In this document: positions 15,825-24,282 of the stretch, in pieces
Layout: each line of letters begins with the position of its first letter
How positions within the stretch are numbered: the first letter of the stretch is position 1
NCBI GenBank assembly: GCA_016721925.1
Contig: JADKHE010000011.1
Location: 728,501 to 792,500, forward strand
Source: Candidatus Skiveiella danica
GTDB lineage: Bacteria; Pseudomonadota; Gammaproteobacteria; Burkholderiales; Burkholderiaceae_C
Direction of reading: 5' to 3'
DNA length: 64,000 bases
The notes under the pieces: model-generated
What the model saw: only the letters and a program-made list of their open reading frames with translations
Told to the model about the DNA's origin: nothing
Database searches by the model: none
Translations under genes and position numbers: made by a program

Positions 15825-16271
15825 ATGACGATCACCGATGACAAGGAATTCAAGCTGGCGCTGGCGAGTCTGCCCGTTGAGCGACAACGCCAGATCGCCG
15901 TCGCATTTTGCCGGCGGGTCCTGGACCTCTCCCACGATGCGCGGGTGAAGTCCGCCCTGGAGTCCGCCGGGAGGCCCGACATCACGGAGGCCGAGTTGCA
16001 GCTGGCCGCTCATGCCGCCCATGCCGCGCGGGTGGACAGCTTTGCCCAGTGCGGGAGCGACGCCAGCTGGACCGCGCAGTCCGGTCACTTTGTTGCCAAG
16101 GCCGCGCAGGCATGCGTGCGGATCGCTGTTCCGGGCGAGAGCATTGCATGGGACGCCGCCATGCAGGCGCGACTGGCGCGGACCTGCCAGACAGTCGCGG
16201 AAGGCCTGGGCACCGAGAACACCGAAGCCCGGGAGCAATACCGGATTCTTGAAACCTTCCTGCAGCGTTGA
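15825..16271 (+). CDS. Uncharacterised protein inside the hydrogenase operon
   Basis: 148 residues, no signal peptide, no membrane segment. It is mostly Ala-rich and helical, with isolated cysteines (near 29, 75 and 96) but no CxxC. It begins 5 bases after the isp2 stop, with GGAGCC just before the ATG, and ends 12 bases before the large-subunit start, so it is surely part of the operon. I do not recognise its family. The position between Isp2 and the large subunit suggests an accessory or assembly role; this is inference. Codon use is like its neighbours. Confidence 0.75.
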   Translation: MTITDDKEFKLALASLPVERQRQIAVAFCRRVLDLSHDARVKSALESAGRPDITEAELQLAAHAAHAARVDSFAQCGSDASWTAQSGHFVAKAAQACVRIAVPGESIAWDAAMQARLARTCQTVAEGLGTENTEAREQYRILETFLQR

Positions 16272-16283
16272 GGAAACCTGACC

Positions 16284-18065
16284 ATGACCACAGCACAGCG
16301 CATCGTTGTTGACCCTGTCACGCGCATTGAAGGCCATCTGCGCATCGAGGCGCAGACCGATGCCGCCGGCAAGATCACCCAGGCCTATTCCGCCGGCACC
16401 ATGGTGCGCGGAATCGAAATCATCCTGCGCGGACGCGACCCGCGGGACGCCTGGGCCTTCGCCCAACGCATCTGCGGGGTCTGCACCTTGGTGCATGGGG
16501 TCGCCTCGGTGCGTTCCGTCGAGGATGCGCTGCATCGCGCCATCCCCGGGTACACCATTCCCCGCAACGCGGAGCTGATCCGCAACCTGATGATCGCCAC
16601 CCAGTACGTGCATGACCATGTCATGCACTTCTACCACCTGCATGCCTTCGACTGGGTGGATGTGGTTTCATCCCTCAAGGCCGACCCCAAGGCGACTTCA
16701 GCGCTGGCGCAAAGCATCTCCAGCTATTCCAAGTCCTCGCCGGGCTACTTTGCGGATGTGCAAAAGAAGATCAAGACCTTCGTCGATCAGGGGCAGCTGG
16801 GCATTTTCTCCAATGCCTACTGGGGCCATCCAGCTTACAAGCTGCCGCCGGAAGCCAATCTGATGGCAGTGGCCCATTACCTCGAAGCACTCAGCTGGCA
16901 GCGTGAGGTGGTGAAACTGCACACCATCTTTGGCGGCAAGAACCCGCATCCGAATTTCGTGGTCGGCGGCGTGCCTTGCGCCATCTCGGTTCAGACCAGT
17001 GCCGGTCCGCAGCGCGGCGGCGGCGGTCAGGCGGCCACGGCCGTCAACATGGTCGGGCTGCAGATCGTGCAGAACGTGATCAAGCAGATGCAGGAGTTTG
17101 TCGATCAGGTCTACTTGCCCGACTTGCTGGCCATTGCATCGTTCTACAAAGACTGGGGGGGCATCGGCAACACCGGCGGCAACTTCATGGCCTTCGGTGA
17201 CCTTCCTGGGAAGTCCATCTGGGACAAGGATTCCTTCCTCATCCCGCGCGGTGTCATTCTCAATGGCGACCTCTCCACCGTTCATTCCATCGATCTGGAC
17301 AAGGACGACGAGATCCAGGAATTTGTGAGCCACTCCTGGTACCAGTACGGCGCCGGAGACGCACAAGGCTTGCATCCGTTCAAGGGTGAGACGGCCCTCA
17401 ACTTCACCGGTCCGAAGCCGCCGTATGAGCACCTGGACGTGGACAAGAAATACTCCTGGATCAAGTCGCCGCGATGGAAGGGCAAGGTCATGGAGGTGGG
17501 CCCGCTGGCGCGTGTGCTGTTGATGTACGCCAAGGGTCACCAGCAGACCCGGGCACTCGTCGATTCCACCCTGAAAACCCTGGATGTGCCGGTCTCCGCG
17601 CTGTTTTCCACGCTGGGGCGCACGGCAGCACGGGGACTCGAATCAAAGATCATCGCCGACGCGATGCAGGGCTGGTACGACGCGCTGATTGCCAACATCA
17701 AGGCGGGCGACGTGCGCACCTTCAACGACCAGTATTGGGATCCTTCCGCCTGGCCAAACCACATGCAGGGCGTGGGCTTGATGGAGGCCCCGCGCGGGGG
17801 GCTCTCGCACTGGATCGTGGTCGATGACGGCAAGATCAGCAACTACCAGGCCGTGGTGCCCAGCACCTGGAACGCCGGCCCGAGAGATGCGAAAGGCCAG
17901 CCCGGGCCTTATGAAGCTGCCTTGCAGGACAACCATGTCCTGCACGACCCCAAGAAACCGCTGGAGATTCTGCGCACGGTGCACAGTTTTGACCCCTGCA
18001 TCGCGTGCGCGGTGCACGTGACCGATCCACAAGGCGAGGAACTGGTGCAGGTGAAGGTGACCTGA
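16284..18065 (+). CDS. hynL: [NiFe] hydrogenase large (catalytic) subunit, Isp-type
   Basis: 593 residues. The four NiFe ligands are Cys64/Cys67 (RICGVC) and Cys572/Cys575 (DPCIACAVH). Cleavage after His578 by the HupD-type protease would remove a 15-residue tail, so this is a precursor needing proteolysis. It splits or forms H2 at the NiFe(CN)2CO site and is exported with the small subunit. The separation of the two subunit genes by isp1, isp2 and one orf is the arrangement of group 1e (Isp) hydrogenases. All expected catalytic residues seen are intact. The stop is only 27 bases from the convergent priA stop, and no clear terminator is visible there. Confidence 0.96.
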   Translation: MTTAQRIVVDPVTRIEGHLRIEAQTDAAGKITQAYSAGTMVRGIEIILRGRDPRDAWAFAQRICGVCTLVHGVASVRSVEDALHRAIPGYTIPRNAELIRNLMIATQYVHDHVMHFYHLHAFDWVDVVSSLKADPKATSALAQSISSYSKSSPGYFADVQKKIKTFVDQGQLGIFSNAYWGHPAYKLPPEANLMAVAHYLEALSWQREVVKLHTIFGGKNPHPNFVVGGVPCAISVQTSAGPQRGGGGQAATAVNMVGLQIVQNVIKQMQEFVDQVYLPDLLAIASFYKDWGGIGNTGGNFMAFGDLPGKSIWDKDSFLIPRGVILNGDLSTVHSIDLDKDDEIQEFVSHSWYQYGAGDAQGLHPFKGETALNFTGPKPPYEHLDVDKKYSWIKSPRWKGKVMEVGPLARVLLMYAKGHQQTRALVDSTLKTLDVPVSALFSTLGRTAARGLESKIIADAMQGWYDALIANIKAGDVRTFNDQYWDPSAWPNHMQGVGLMEAPRGGLSHWIVVDDGKISNYQAVVPSTWNAGPRDAKGQPGPYEAALQDNHVLHDPKKPLEILRTVHSFDPCIACAVHVTDPQGEELVQVKVT

Positions 18066-18092
18066 GCCGCTTCGGCGGGACGGTCGGTCCTG

Positions 18093-20240
18093 TCAGATCG
18101 TCAGCGGGTCCACGTCGATGGCCCAGCGGATCAGGCCTTTGTGCGCCGGATCGGTCCGCGTCTGGCGCAGGATCTCCTGCCAGGCGGCCAGAAAGCGCTG
18201 CAGCGCGGCGCGCGAGCCGCTTTCCACCAGCATCTGCGCGCGCTCCACGTTGGCCACGCGTTGCACGGTCATGGGCACCGCGCCATACAGGGTGATGCGC
18301 GCCATCACCTCCTCGAAGCCTTCCCGGGCGGCCAGCGTGTCCTGCGCGCCGGTGCTCGCCGCGTTCAGGAAACCTTGCGCCACCTCTTGCGTTCGCGCCT
18401 CCGCCCGCACCAGCGCCTGGAAGCTGAAGGGCGGCATGGCCGCCGCCTGGCGCTCCTGCAGTTCACGCGCGGCAAACGCCGGGTAGTCGTGCTTCTTGAG
18501 CGCCTCAAACAGCGGGTGCGCCGGGTGGAAGGTCTGGATCCACATCTCGCTGGCCGAATCGCTGGCAGCGACCAGGGCGGCATCGCGCCCGGCGCGTCCG
18601 GCCGACTGCATCAGCAGGCTGAACAGCCGCTCAGGTGCGCGGAAATCGCTGGAGAACAGCGCGCCGTCCGGGTTCACCGCGGCCACCAGCGTGATGCGGC
18701 GAAAGTCGTGGCCCTTGGCAATCATCTGCGTGCCGACCAGCACGTCCACCTCGCCCGAATGCACCTGTGCCAGCTGGGTTTCGAGCGCGCCCTTGAGCTT
18801 GGTGGTGTCGGCGTCGATGCGCACGATGCGAATCGGCGTGCCGTCCGGCCGGGTGTCGCCTTCCAGCAGCTCGGCCAGGTGCTCCTCCAGCCGCTCGGTG
18901 CCGCGGCCCAGCGGGGCGATGTCGATGTTGCCGCAGGCCGGGCAGGCCCGTGGCACCCGTTCGGTGAAACCGCAGTGGTGGCAGCGCAGGGTGCGGTCGA
19001 TCTTGTGGAACACGCGGAATGCGCTGCAGTGCGGACACTCGCTTTTCCAGCCGCAGTCGGCGCAATGCAACACGGGGGCGTAGCCGCGCCGGTTCAGGAA
19101 CACCATGGACTGCTCGCCGCGCGCCACCCGGGCACGAATGGCATCGAGCAACGGCGCCGAGAACACGGTCTTCATGGGCTGATGGTTCATGTCCACCCGC
19201 CGTACCTTCGGGAAACCGGCATCGCCGATGCGCCCCGGCATCACCAGCCGGGTGTAACGCCCGCCGGGATCGTCCACGGTGGCGGGGCGACTGTGGTGCC
19301 AGCTCTCCAGCGAAGGCGTGGCCGAGCCCAGCAGCACCTTGGCGCCGTCGAGCCGACCGCGGTAGACGGCCAGGTCGCGGGCCGAGTAGCGCGCGCCCTC
19401 CTGCTGCTTGTAGCTGGGGTCGTGCTCCTCGTCCACGACGATCAGCTTCAGGCCGGGCATGGACGCAAACACCGCCATGCGTGTGCCCAGCACGATGCGC
19501 GCGGCGCCGCTGTGCGCGGCCAGCCAGCTCTTCAGACGCTGCGGGTGGGTCATGCCGCTGTGCAGCGAGACCACGGAGCGGTCGCCGTAGCGCGGCGCGA
19601 AGCGCGCGTTGAAACGCGCCTCCAGCTGCGGCGTGAGGTTGATCTCGGGCACCATCACCAATGCCTGCGCGCCCGGGTCGCGCTCCAGCAGCGCGGCCAC
19701 GGCGTGCAGATAGACCTCGGTTTTCCCGCTGCCGGTGGCGCCAAACAGCAAAAACGGGCCTGGTTTTGAATCAAATTCGGCCAATGCCAGCGTCTGCTGG
19801 TCGCTGAGTGCTATGAAATCAGGATTTTTTTCGATGGCATTGCCGGCGCTGGCGTCGCGCGGTTTGCCGGCGCTGGCCTTCAGGCGGCGGGCCAGCTGGG
19901 TGCTGCTGAGCTCGCGAAGCTGCGGCGGCAGTGCGGCCAGCGCCAGTTCGCCCAAGGCGCGCTGGTAGTACCCGGCCGCAAAGGCCACCAGTTCCAGCCA
20001 GGGCGCGGACAGGGGTTCGATGCCCTCCAGCGCGCCCGCGATCGTCCGGGTGGCCTCCGCGGCCCGTCCATCCGGCGGTCCGTCGGCCGGTGACCAGACG
20101 ATGCCCAGCACCTCGCGCGACCCCAGGGGCGCACGCACCAGCGTTCCCGGCGGTAGTGGCAACTCACTTCGGTAGGTCAGCGGTCCGGACACCGAACTGT
20201 GGGCCGGTGTCTGGACGGCGACCGAGATCCAGTGGTTCAT
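18093..20240 (-). CDS. priA: Primosomal protein N' (replication restart helicase PriA)
   Basis: 715 residues. After the N-terminal DNA-binding region come Walker A LFGATGSGKTEV near residue 168, DEEHDPSYKQQEG near 270, and the zinc-binding set of eight cysteines (CADCGWKSECPHC near 394, CHHCGFTERVPRACPACG near 420), then SF2 motif VI QSAGRAGRD. PriA reloads the replisome at stalled forks. Between the N-terminal domain and Walker A there is an AT-rich in-frame stretch (about 19760-19840) encoding NAIEKNPDFIALSDQ, which contains a copy of the interspersed repeat. The gene's upstream region has a perfect DnaA box. Confidence 0.95.
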   Translation of the reverse strand: MNHWISVAVQTPAHSSVSGPLTYRSELPLPPGTLVRAPLGSREVLGIVWSPADGPPDGRAAEATRTIAGALEGIEPLSAPWLELVAFAAGYYQRALGELALAALPPQLRELSSTQLARRLKASAGKPRDASAGNAIEKNPDFIALSDQQTLALAEFDSKPGPFLLFGATGSGKTEVYLHAVAALLERDPGAQALVMVPEINLTPQLEARFNARFAPRYGDRSVVSLHSGMTHPQRLKSWLAAHSGAARIVLGTRMAVFASMPGLKLIVVDEEHDPSYKQQEGARYSARDLAVYRGRLDGAKVLLGSATPSLESWHHSRPATVDDPGGRYTRLVMPGRIGDAGFPKVRRVDMNHQPMKTVFSAPLLDAIRARVARGEQSMVFLNRRGYAPVLHCADCGWKSECPHCSAFRVFHKIDRTLRCHHCGFTERVPRACPACGNIDIAPLGRGTERLEEHLAELLEGDTRPDGTPIRIVRIDADTTKLKGALETQLAQVHSGEVDVLVGTQMIAKGHDFRRITLVAAVNPDGALFSSDFRAPERLFSLLMQSAGRAGRDAALVAASDSASEMWIQTFHPAHPLFEALKKHDYPAFAARELQERQAAAMPPFSFQALVRAEARTQEVAQGFLNAASTGAQDTLAAREGFEEVMARITLYGAVPMTVQRVANVERAQMLVESGSRAALQRFLAAWQEILRQTRTDPAHKGLIRWAIDVDPLTI
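19809..19824 (+). repeat. Interspersed AT-rich repeat copy inside priA
   Basis: TGCTATGAAATCAGGA, on the strand opposite priA. It shares the TGCTAT..(A/T)..CAGGA core with copies at 27082, 28161, 44220 and 60659, and lies in a locally AT-rich, in-frame linker of the protein. Confidence 0.55.
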
Positions 20241-20336
20241 GCGAAGGCGGCGTTTGCCGGGCTTTCTTGAAGTCTTCTTTGCAAAGCGGCCTCAAGTCGT
20301 TGATTTAGAAGGGATTGAAGGGCAATCCAATGTTTC

Positions 20337-20345
20337 TGTGGATAA
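20337..20345 (-). promoter_or_regulatory. Perfect DnaA box upstream of priA
   Basis: TGTGGATAA is the complement of TTATCCACA, the strict DnaA-box consensus. It lies about 100 bases before the priA ATG on the same strand. A single strict box plus AT-rich flanks suggests DnaA-linked control of priA or a DnaA-titration site, not an origin. Confidence 0.6.
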
Positions 20346-20376
20346 CTTTGTTGAAAACCTGTCCCGGCGGCCCCGG

Positions 20377-20397
20377 AAGCCTTGAAAATCAAGGCTT
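20377..20397. other. Short perfect hairpin in the hemE-priA gap
   Basis: Arms AAGCCTTG and CAAGGCTT with a 5-base AT loop. Neither side is followed by a T-run, so an intrinsic terminator is unlikely in either direction. It may be an RNA processing hairpin or an operator. Confidence 0.4.
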
Positions 20398-20659
20398 TGG
20401 CTGGATTGCCCATGAAAAAAGCAAACTTTTAAACCTATATGAATCAATGACTTGCGATCACTATGGGTTTTGTAGCGGGACTGGGCGCTTCGGCAATACA
20501 TTGCGGCACCGCACCACAAATTTTGTGCATAAGTCCCCTTGGGCAGCGAATTATTTTTCTGGGAAACCTGCCGAAAAGGCTTGACGGCATCGATTTTGCG
20601 CCCTAGAAGCGCGCGTCGGGACCGGTCCGTACCCGCGCCCGAGCCGGCGGACCGAACCT

Positions 20660-21790
20660 TCAGGCGCGTTGCGCGCGCGAGTGGGCATGCACCGCTTCCA
20701 CCAACACGGCCACGTTCTCGGGCGGGGTGTACTGGCTGATGCCGTGGCCCAGGTTGAAGATCTGCGTCGGGCCGCTGGTGTCGCGGTCGGTGTGAGGCAG
20801 CCCGAAGCTGTCGAGCACGCGCGCCACTTCCGTGCGGATCGCCTCGGGCGGCGCAAACAGCACGTTGGGGTCGATGTTGCCTTGCAGCGCCTTGCCCGGG
20901 CCGCCGACGTCGCCGCCCACAAGCTGGCGCGCCGTGCCCAGGTTCATGGTCCAGTCCAGGCCCAGCACCTCGCAGTCCAGTGCGGACATTTCCTGCAACC
21001 ACAGGCCGCCGCCCTTGGTGAAGACGATGCGTGGCACGATCTGGCCGTCCACGCCGGTGCGTTTCAGCTGCGCCAGCACCCGGGCCGTGTAGGCCAGGCT
21101 GAAGGCCTGGAACGCGCCGTCGGCCAGCACGCCGCCCCAGCTGTCGAAAATCATCACGGCCTGCGCGCCGGCGTCGATCTGCGCGTTCAGGTACACCGCC
21201 ACGGCGTCGGCATTGACCTGCAGCATGCGGTGCATCAGGTCCGGGCGGCTGTACAGCATGGTCTTGACCAGGCGGTAGTCGTCCGAGCCCTTGCCTTCGA
21301 CCATGTAGCACGACAGCGTCCAGGGGCTGCCCGAGAAGCCGATCAGGGGCACGCGGCCATCGAGGGCCTTGCGGATCGAGGTGACGGCGTCGGTCACGTA
21401 GCGCAGCTTGTCCATGTCGGGCACTTCGAGCTTGGCCACGGCGGCCTCGTCGCGCACTGGCGAGGCAAAGCGCGGGCCTTCACCCTGCGCGAACGACAGG
21501 CCCAGGCCCATGGCGTCGGGCACGGTCAGGATGTCGCTGAACAAAATGGCGGCGTCCAGCGGGTAACGTTCCAGCGGCTGCAGCGTGACTTCGGTGGCGT
21601 AGTCCACGTTGGTGGCCAGGCCCATGAAGCTGCCGGCCTTGGCGCGCGTGGCGCAGTATTCGGGCAGGTAACGCCCGGCCTGGCGCATCAGCCACAGCGG
21701 GGTGTAGTCGGTGGCCTGGCGCAGGCAGGCGCGCAGGAACCTGTCGTTTTTCAGGGGGGCGAAGGAGGAGGTGGGGCTGGAAGAACTCAT
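20660..21790 (-). CDS. hemE: Uroporphyrinogen decarboxylase
   Basis: 376 residues. The signature LWLMRQAGRYLPEYCATRAK near residue 33 holds the substrate-binding arginines, FSDILTVPDAMG near 85 the catalytic aspartate, and IGFSGSPWTLSCYMVEG and GHGISQYTPPENV are also typical. The enzyme decarboxylates uroporphyrinogen III to coproporphyrinogen III in haem synthesis. The N-terminal ~12 Ser/Pro-rich residues are a small extension over the E. coli enzyme (354). It stands alone, read leftward like priA beyond the 419-base gap. Confidence 0.96.
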   Translation of the reverse strand: MSSSSPTSSFAPLKNDRFLRACLRQATDYTPLWLMRQAGRYLPEYCATRAKAGSFMGLATNVDYATEVTLQPLERYPLDAAILFSDILTVPDAMGLGLSFAQGEGPRFASPVRDEAAVAKLEVPDMDKLRYVTDAVTSIRKALDGRVPLIGFSGSPWTLSCYMVEGKGSDDYRLVKTMLYSRPDLMHRMLQVNADAVAVYLNAQIDAGAQAVMIFDSWGGVLADGAFQAFSLAYTARVLAQLKRTGVDGQIVPRIVFTKGGGLWLQEMSALDCEVLGLDWTMNLGTARQLVGGDVGGPGKALQGNIDPNVLFAPPEAIRTEVARVLDSFGLPHTDRDTSGPTQIFNLGHGISQYTPPENVAVLVEAVHAHSRAQRA

Positions 21791-21888
21791 GCCCCAATTG
21801 TCGCAGGCCGTGGCGGGCGTTCGAGCCGACCCATGCCAGCCTTCAGCCGCGCTTCATCTTTGCCGGACTTTGAAAGGCGGGGAGTGGT

Positions 21889-22362
21889 TCAGGTTGAGGG
21901 CCGGTCGCGCATCATCCACTCCACTTTCAGGCAGCGGTCCTGCACCACATTCAGGCCGGCGGCGCGGGCTCGGGCGGCGGCTGCATCGTGGCGGATGCCC
22001 ATCTGCAGCCAGACCGCCGGGGCGCCGGTGGCGATGGCTTCTTCCATCACAGGGGGCACGTCCTCGGAGTTTCGAAAGACGTTCACCAGATCGATCGATT
22101 CATGCAACGCGGCGTCAGCGAGCGTGGCGTAGGCCTTCTCGCCCAGGATGGTTTCGCCGCGTTCAGCCACCACCGGGTTGACCGGGATGATGCGCCAGCC
22201 GGCGGCTTGCATGGCGCGCGACACACCGAAGCTCTCGCGCCAGGCCTTGGGCGACAGGCCCACCACGGCGACCGTGTGGCCGCCCGCGAAGATGGCGCGG
22301 ATGGTTTGCTGTTCGTTCATGGCCATGCAAAGCGTTGCGGTCGATGGTGCGGCGTGACTCAT
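21889..22362 (-). CDS. CoA-binding domain protein (YccU-like), copy 1
   Basis: 157 residues, almost wholly a Rossmann-type CoA_binding_2 domain: VAVVGLSPKAWRESFGVSRAM near residue 33, GWRIIPVNPVV near 55, the FRNSEDVPPVMEEAI stretch near 98 and WLQMGIRHDAA near 120. The biochemical role of the family is unknown. Its ATG overlaps the stop of the sulfhydrylase gene by 4 bases, favouring the longest start; MNEQQ at 22320 would give a more family-like N-terminus. A second, diverged copy stands on the other side of the same gene at 23692-24207. Confidence 0.85.
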   Translation of the reverse strand: MSHAAPSTATLCMAMNEQQTIRAIFAGGHTVAVVGLSPKAWRESFGVSRAMQAAGWRIIPVNPVVAERGETILGEKAYATLADAALHESIDLVNVFRNSEDVPPVMEEAIATGAPAVWLQMGIRHDAAAARARAAGLNVVQDRCLKVEWMMRDRPST

Positions 22363-23681
22363 GCGCGCGCGGCGCGGTCAAGGGCCTGGTCGATGTCCCA
22401 GAGAATGTCGTCCACGTCCTCGATGCCCACCGACAGGCGCACCATGTCGGCGCTGACGCCCGCCTTTTGCAGTTCCTCGTCGCTGAGCTGGCGGTGCGTG
22501 GTGGACGCAGGGTGGATCACCAGCGTCTTGGCGTCGCCGATGTTGGCCAGGTGGCTCAGGAATTCGCAGGCGTCGATGAAGCGCTCGCCGGCCGCGGCGC
22601 CGCCCTCGATGCCGAAGGTCAGGATGCCCGATGCACCAGGCTGGCCATCGACCGTGCGGAACTGCTTCTTTGCCAGCTCGAAATACGGCGAGTCCGGCAG
22701 GCCGGGGTAGTTGACCCAGCGCACCTTGGGATGCTGCTGCAGGAACTGGGCAACCTTGAGCGCATTGCGGCAGTGCTCGCGCATGCGAAGGTGCAGCGTT
22801 TCGGTGCCCTGCAGCAGTTGCCAGGCGCTCATGGGCGACAGCACGGCGCCGAAGGTGCGGTTGACCTCCATGCGCGCCTTCATGGTGTAGCCGAAGTCGC
22901 CGAAGGTCTCGTAGAACTTCACACCGTGGTAGGCGCGGCTGGGCTCCACCATCTCGGGGAACTTGCCGTTGTCCCAGGGAAACTTGCCGCCTTCGACCAC
23001 CACGCCGCCCATGGTGGTGCCGTGGCCGCCGAGGTACTTGGTGGCGCTGTGCACCACGATGTCGGCACCCCAGTCGCAGGGGTTGCACAGGTACGGGCTG
23101 GCCACCGTGTTGTCGATGACCAGCGGCACGCCGTGTGCGTGGGCTACTTCCGCGACGGCCGCGATGTCGAGCACGTTGACCAGCGGGTTGCCGATGGTTT
23201 CGCCGTACACCGCGCGGGTGTTGGTGCGCATGGCGCGGGTGAAATTCTCCGCGTCGGACGGATCGACGAAGGTCGTTTCGATGCCGAGGCGGGAGAAACC
23301 GATGCCGAGCTGCCCCACCGTGCCGCCATACAAGGTGCTGGCCGCCACGATGTGGTCGCCGGCCTTCAGGATGGCCAGCAGCGCCGTCATCTGCGCGGCC
23401 ATGCCGCTGGCGCAGGCCAGCGCCGCGCGGGCATTCTCCAGCGACGCCACGCGCTCTTCCAGCACCGCCACCGTCGGGTTGCTGATGCGGCTGTAGACGT
23501 TGCCGAAGGTCTGCAGGTTGAACAGGCTGGCCGCGTGTTCGGCGCTGTCGAACACGAAGCTGGTCGTCTGGTGGATGGGTGTGGCGCGCGCGCCGGTCAC
23601 CGGGTCGGGGATGGCGCCGGCGTGGATGGCGCGGGTGGCGAATGCGTAGTCACGGTCACCGCTTTTTCGAGGTTGGCTCAT
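22359..23681 (-). CDS. metY: O-acetylhomoserine sulfhydrylase/aminocarboxypropyltransferase (MetY)
   Basis: 440 residues of the Cys/Met-metabolism PLP family. The PLP lysine is in SATKYLGGHG near residue 210, the cofactor-binding LYGGTVGQL near 115 and VIDNTVASPYL near 180. It would make homocysteine from O-acetylhomoserine and sulfide (or methionine from methanethiol). The ~440 length fits MetY better than MetB/MetZ (~390). The gene is flanked on both sides by CoA-binding-domain genes, with a 4-base overlap to the downstream one and 10 bases to the upstream one, so all three are likely one operon. Confidence 0.92.
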   Translation of the reverse strand: MSQPRKSGDRDYAFATRAIHAGAIPDPVTGARATPIHQTTSFVFDSAEHAASLFNLQTFGNVYSRISNPTVAVLEERVASLENARAALACASGMAAQMTALLAILKAGDHIVAASTLYGGTVGQLGIGFSRLGIETTFVDPSDAENFTRAMRTNTRAVYGETIGNPLVNVLDIAAVAEVAHAHGVPLVIDNTVASPYLCNPCDWGADIVVHSATKYLGGHGTTMGGVVVEGGKFPWDNGKFPEMVEPSRAYHGVKFYETFGDFGYTMKARMEVNRTFGAVLSPMSAWQLLQGTETLHLRMREHCRNALKVAQFLQQHPKVRWVNYPGLPDSPYFELAKKQFRTVDGQPGASGILTFGIEGGAAAGERFIDACEFLSHLANIGDAKTLVIHPASTTHRQLSDEELQKAGVSADMVRLSVGIEDVDDILWDIDQALDRAARA

Positions 23682-23691
23682 GGTGCGGCCC

Positions 23692-24207
23692 TCAATACGG
23701 CAGCTGCTGTGGCCGCTTGGCCGAGATCACGCGGGTGTTCACGCCCGCCCAGCCCAGGCCGCCGAACAGGCGCGCGTGCTCGATCTTCACGCAGCGGTTC
23801 TGGATCACCTGCAGGCCGGCGGCCTCGGCGCCCTCGGCGGCTTCCTCGTTCACCACGCCGAGCTGCAGCCACAGGCAGCGCGCGCCGATGGCGATGGCTT
23901 CCTCGGCCAGCGGCGGGATGTCGTCGCTCTTGCGAAAGCAGTCCACGAGGTCGATGCGCCCACCCTGCTGCGCGATCGCCTGCGCCGCCTCAACCACGCT
24001 GGCAAAGCAGCGCTCGCCCAGGATGCTGCCGTCCTCGCGGGCCACCAGCGGGTTGACCGGGATGATGCGGTAGCCGTGCGACTGCATGTACTTGGCGGCG
24101 AAGTAGCTGGGGCGGTGCCACTGTGGGGACAGGCCCACCACCGCGATCGTGCGGCAGTGGCCCAGGACGTCGCGCAGGGTGCTGATGGTGTCGGGGGTGC
24201 GGCTCAT
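23692..24207 (-). CDS. CoA-binding domain protein (YccU-like), copy 2
   Basis: About 171 residues from MSRTPDTIST; the frame extends 17 codons further up but that part is not family-like. It has the same fold signature as the protein at 21889-22362: AVVGLSPQWHRPSYFAAKYM, GYRIIPVNPLVA, FRKSDDIPPLAEEAI and WLQLGVVNEEAA. A C-terminal addition of ~25 residues ends QQLPY. It is the first gene of the three-gene unit with metY. A role in sulfur amino-acid synthesis is suggested only by this linkage. Confidence 0.85.
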   Translation of the reverse strand: MSRTPDTISTLRDVLGHCRTIAVVGLSPQWHRPSYFAAKYMQSHGYRIIPVNPLVAREDGSILGERCFASVVEAAQAIAQQGGRIDLVDCFRKSDDIPPLAEEAIAIGARCLWLQLGVVNEEAAEGAEAAGLQVIQNRCVKIEHARLFGGLGWAGVNTRVISAKRPQQLPY

Positions 24208-24282
24208 GGGCGCAGTGTACGCACTCGCCGCGCTGACAGAACGCGACGGCGCTGCCATCCCATCAGGGCCCGCGCGCCCCGA

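Larger units (their letters stand above)
20320..20411. repeat. Long-spaced inverted repeat enclosing a DnaA box
   Basis: GGGCAATCCA at 20320-20329 pairs perfectly with TGGATTGCCC at 20402-20411, 72 bases apart. The enclosed DNA holds the DnaA box at 20337-20345 and the hairpin at 20377-20397. The function is unknown; it could bracket a regulatory or structural RNA element upstream of priA. Confidence 0.5.
20241..20659. other. AT-richer intergenic region between hemE and priA
   Basis: 419 bases without a convincing gene; an open frame at 20315-20584 lacks a ribosome site and any protein-like pattern. The stretch must hold the priA promoter and the hemE 3' end. It contains a perfect DnaA box, a 10-base inverted repeat whose arms are 72 bases apart and a tight hairpin, described separately. 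Confidence 0.6.

Noticed and set aside
20315..20584. 89-codon frame in the hemE-priA gap
   Set aside because: No ribosome site, no family-like pattern, and it crosses the DnaA box and hairpin; better read as non-coding.
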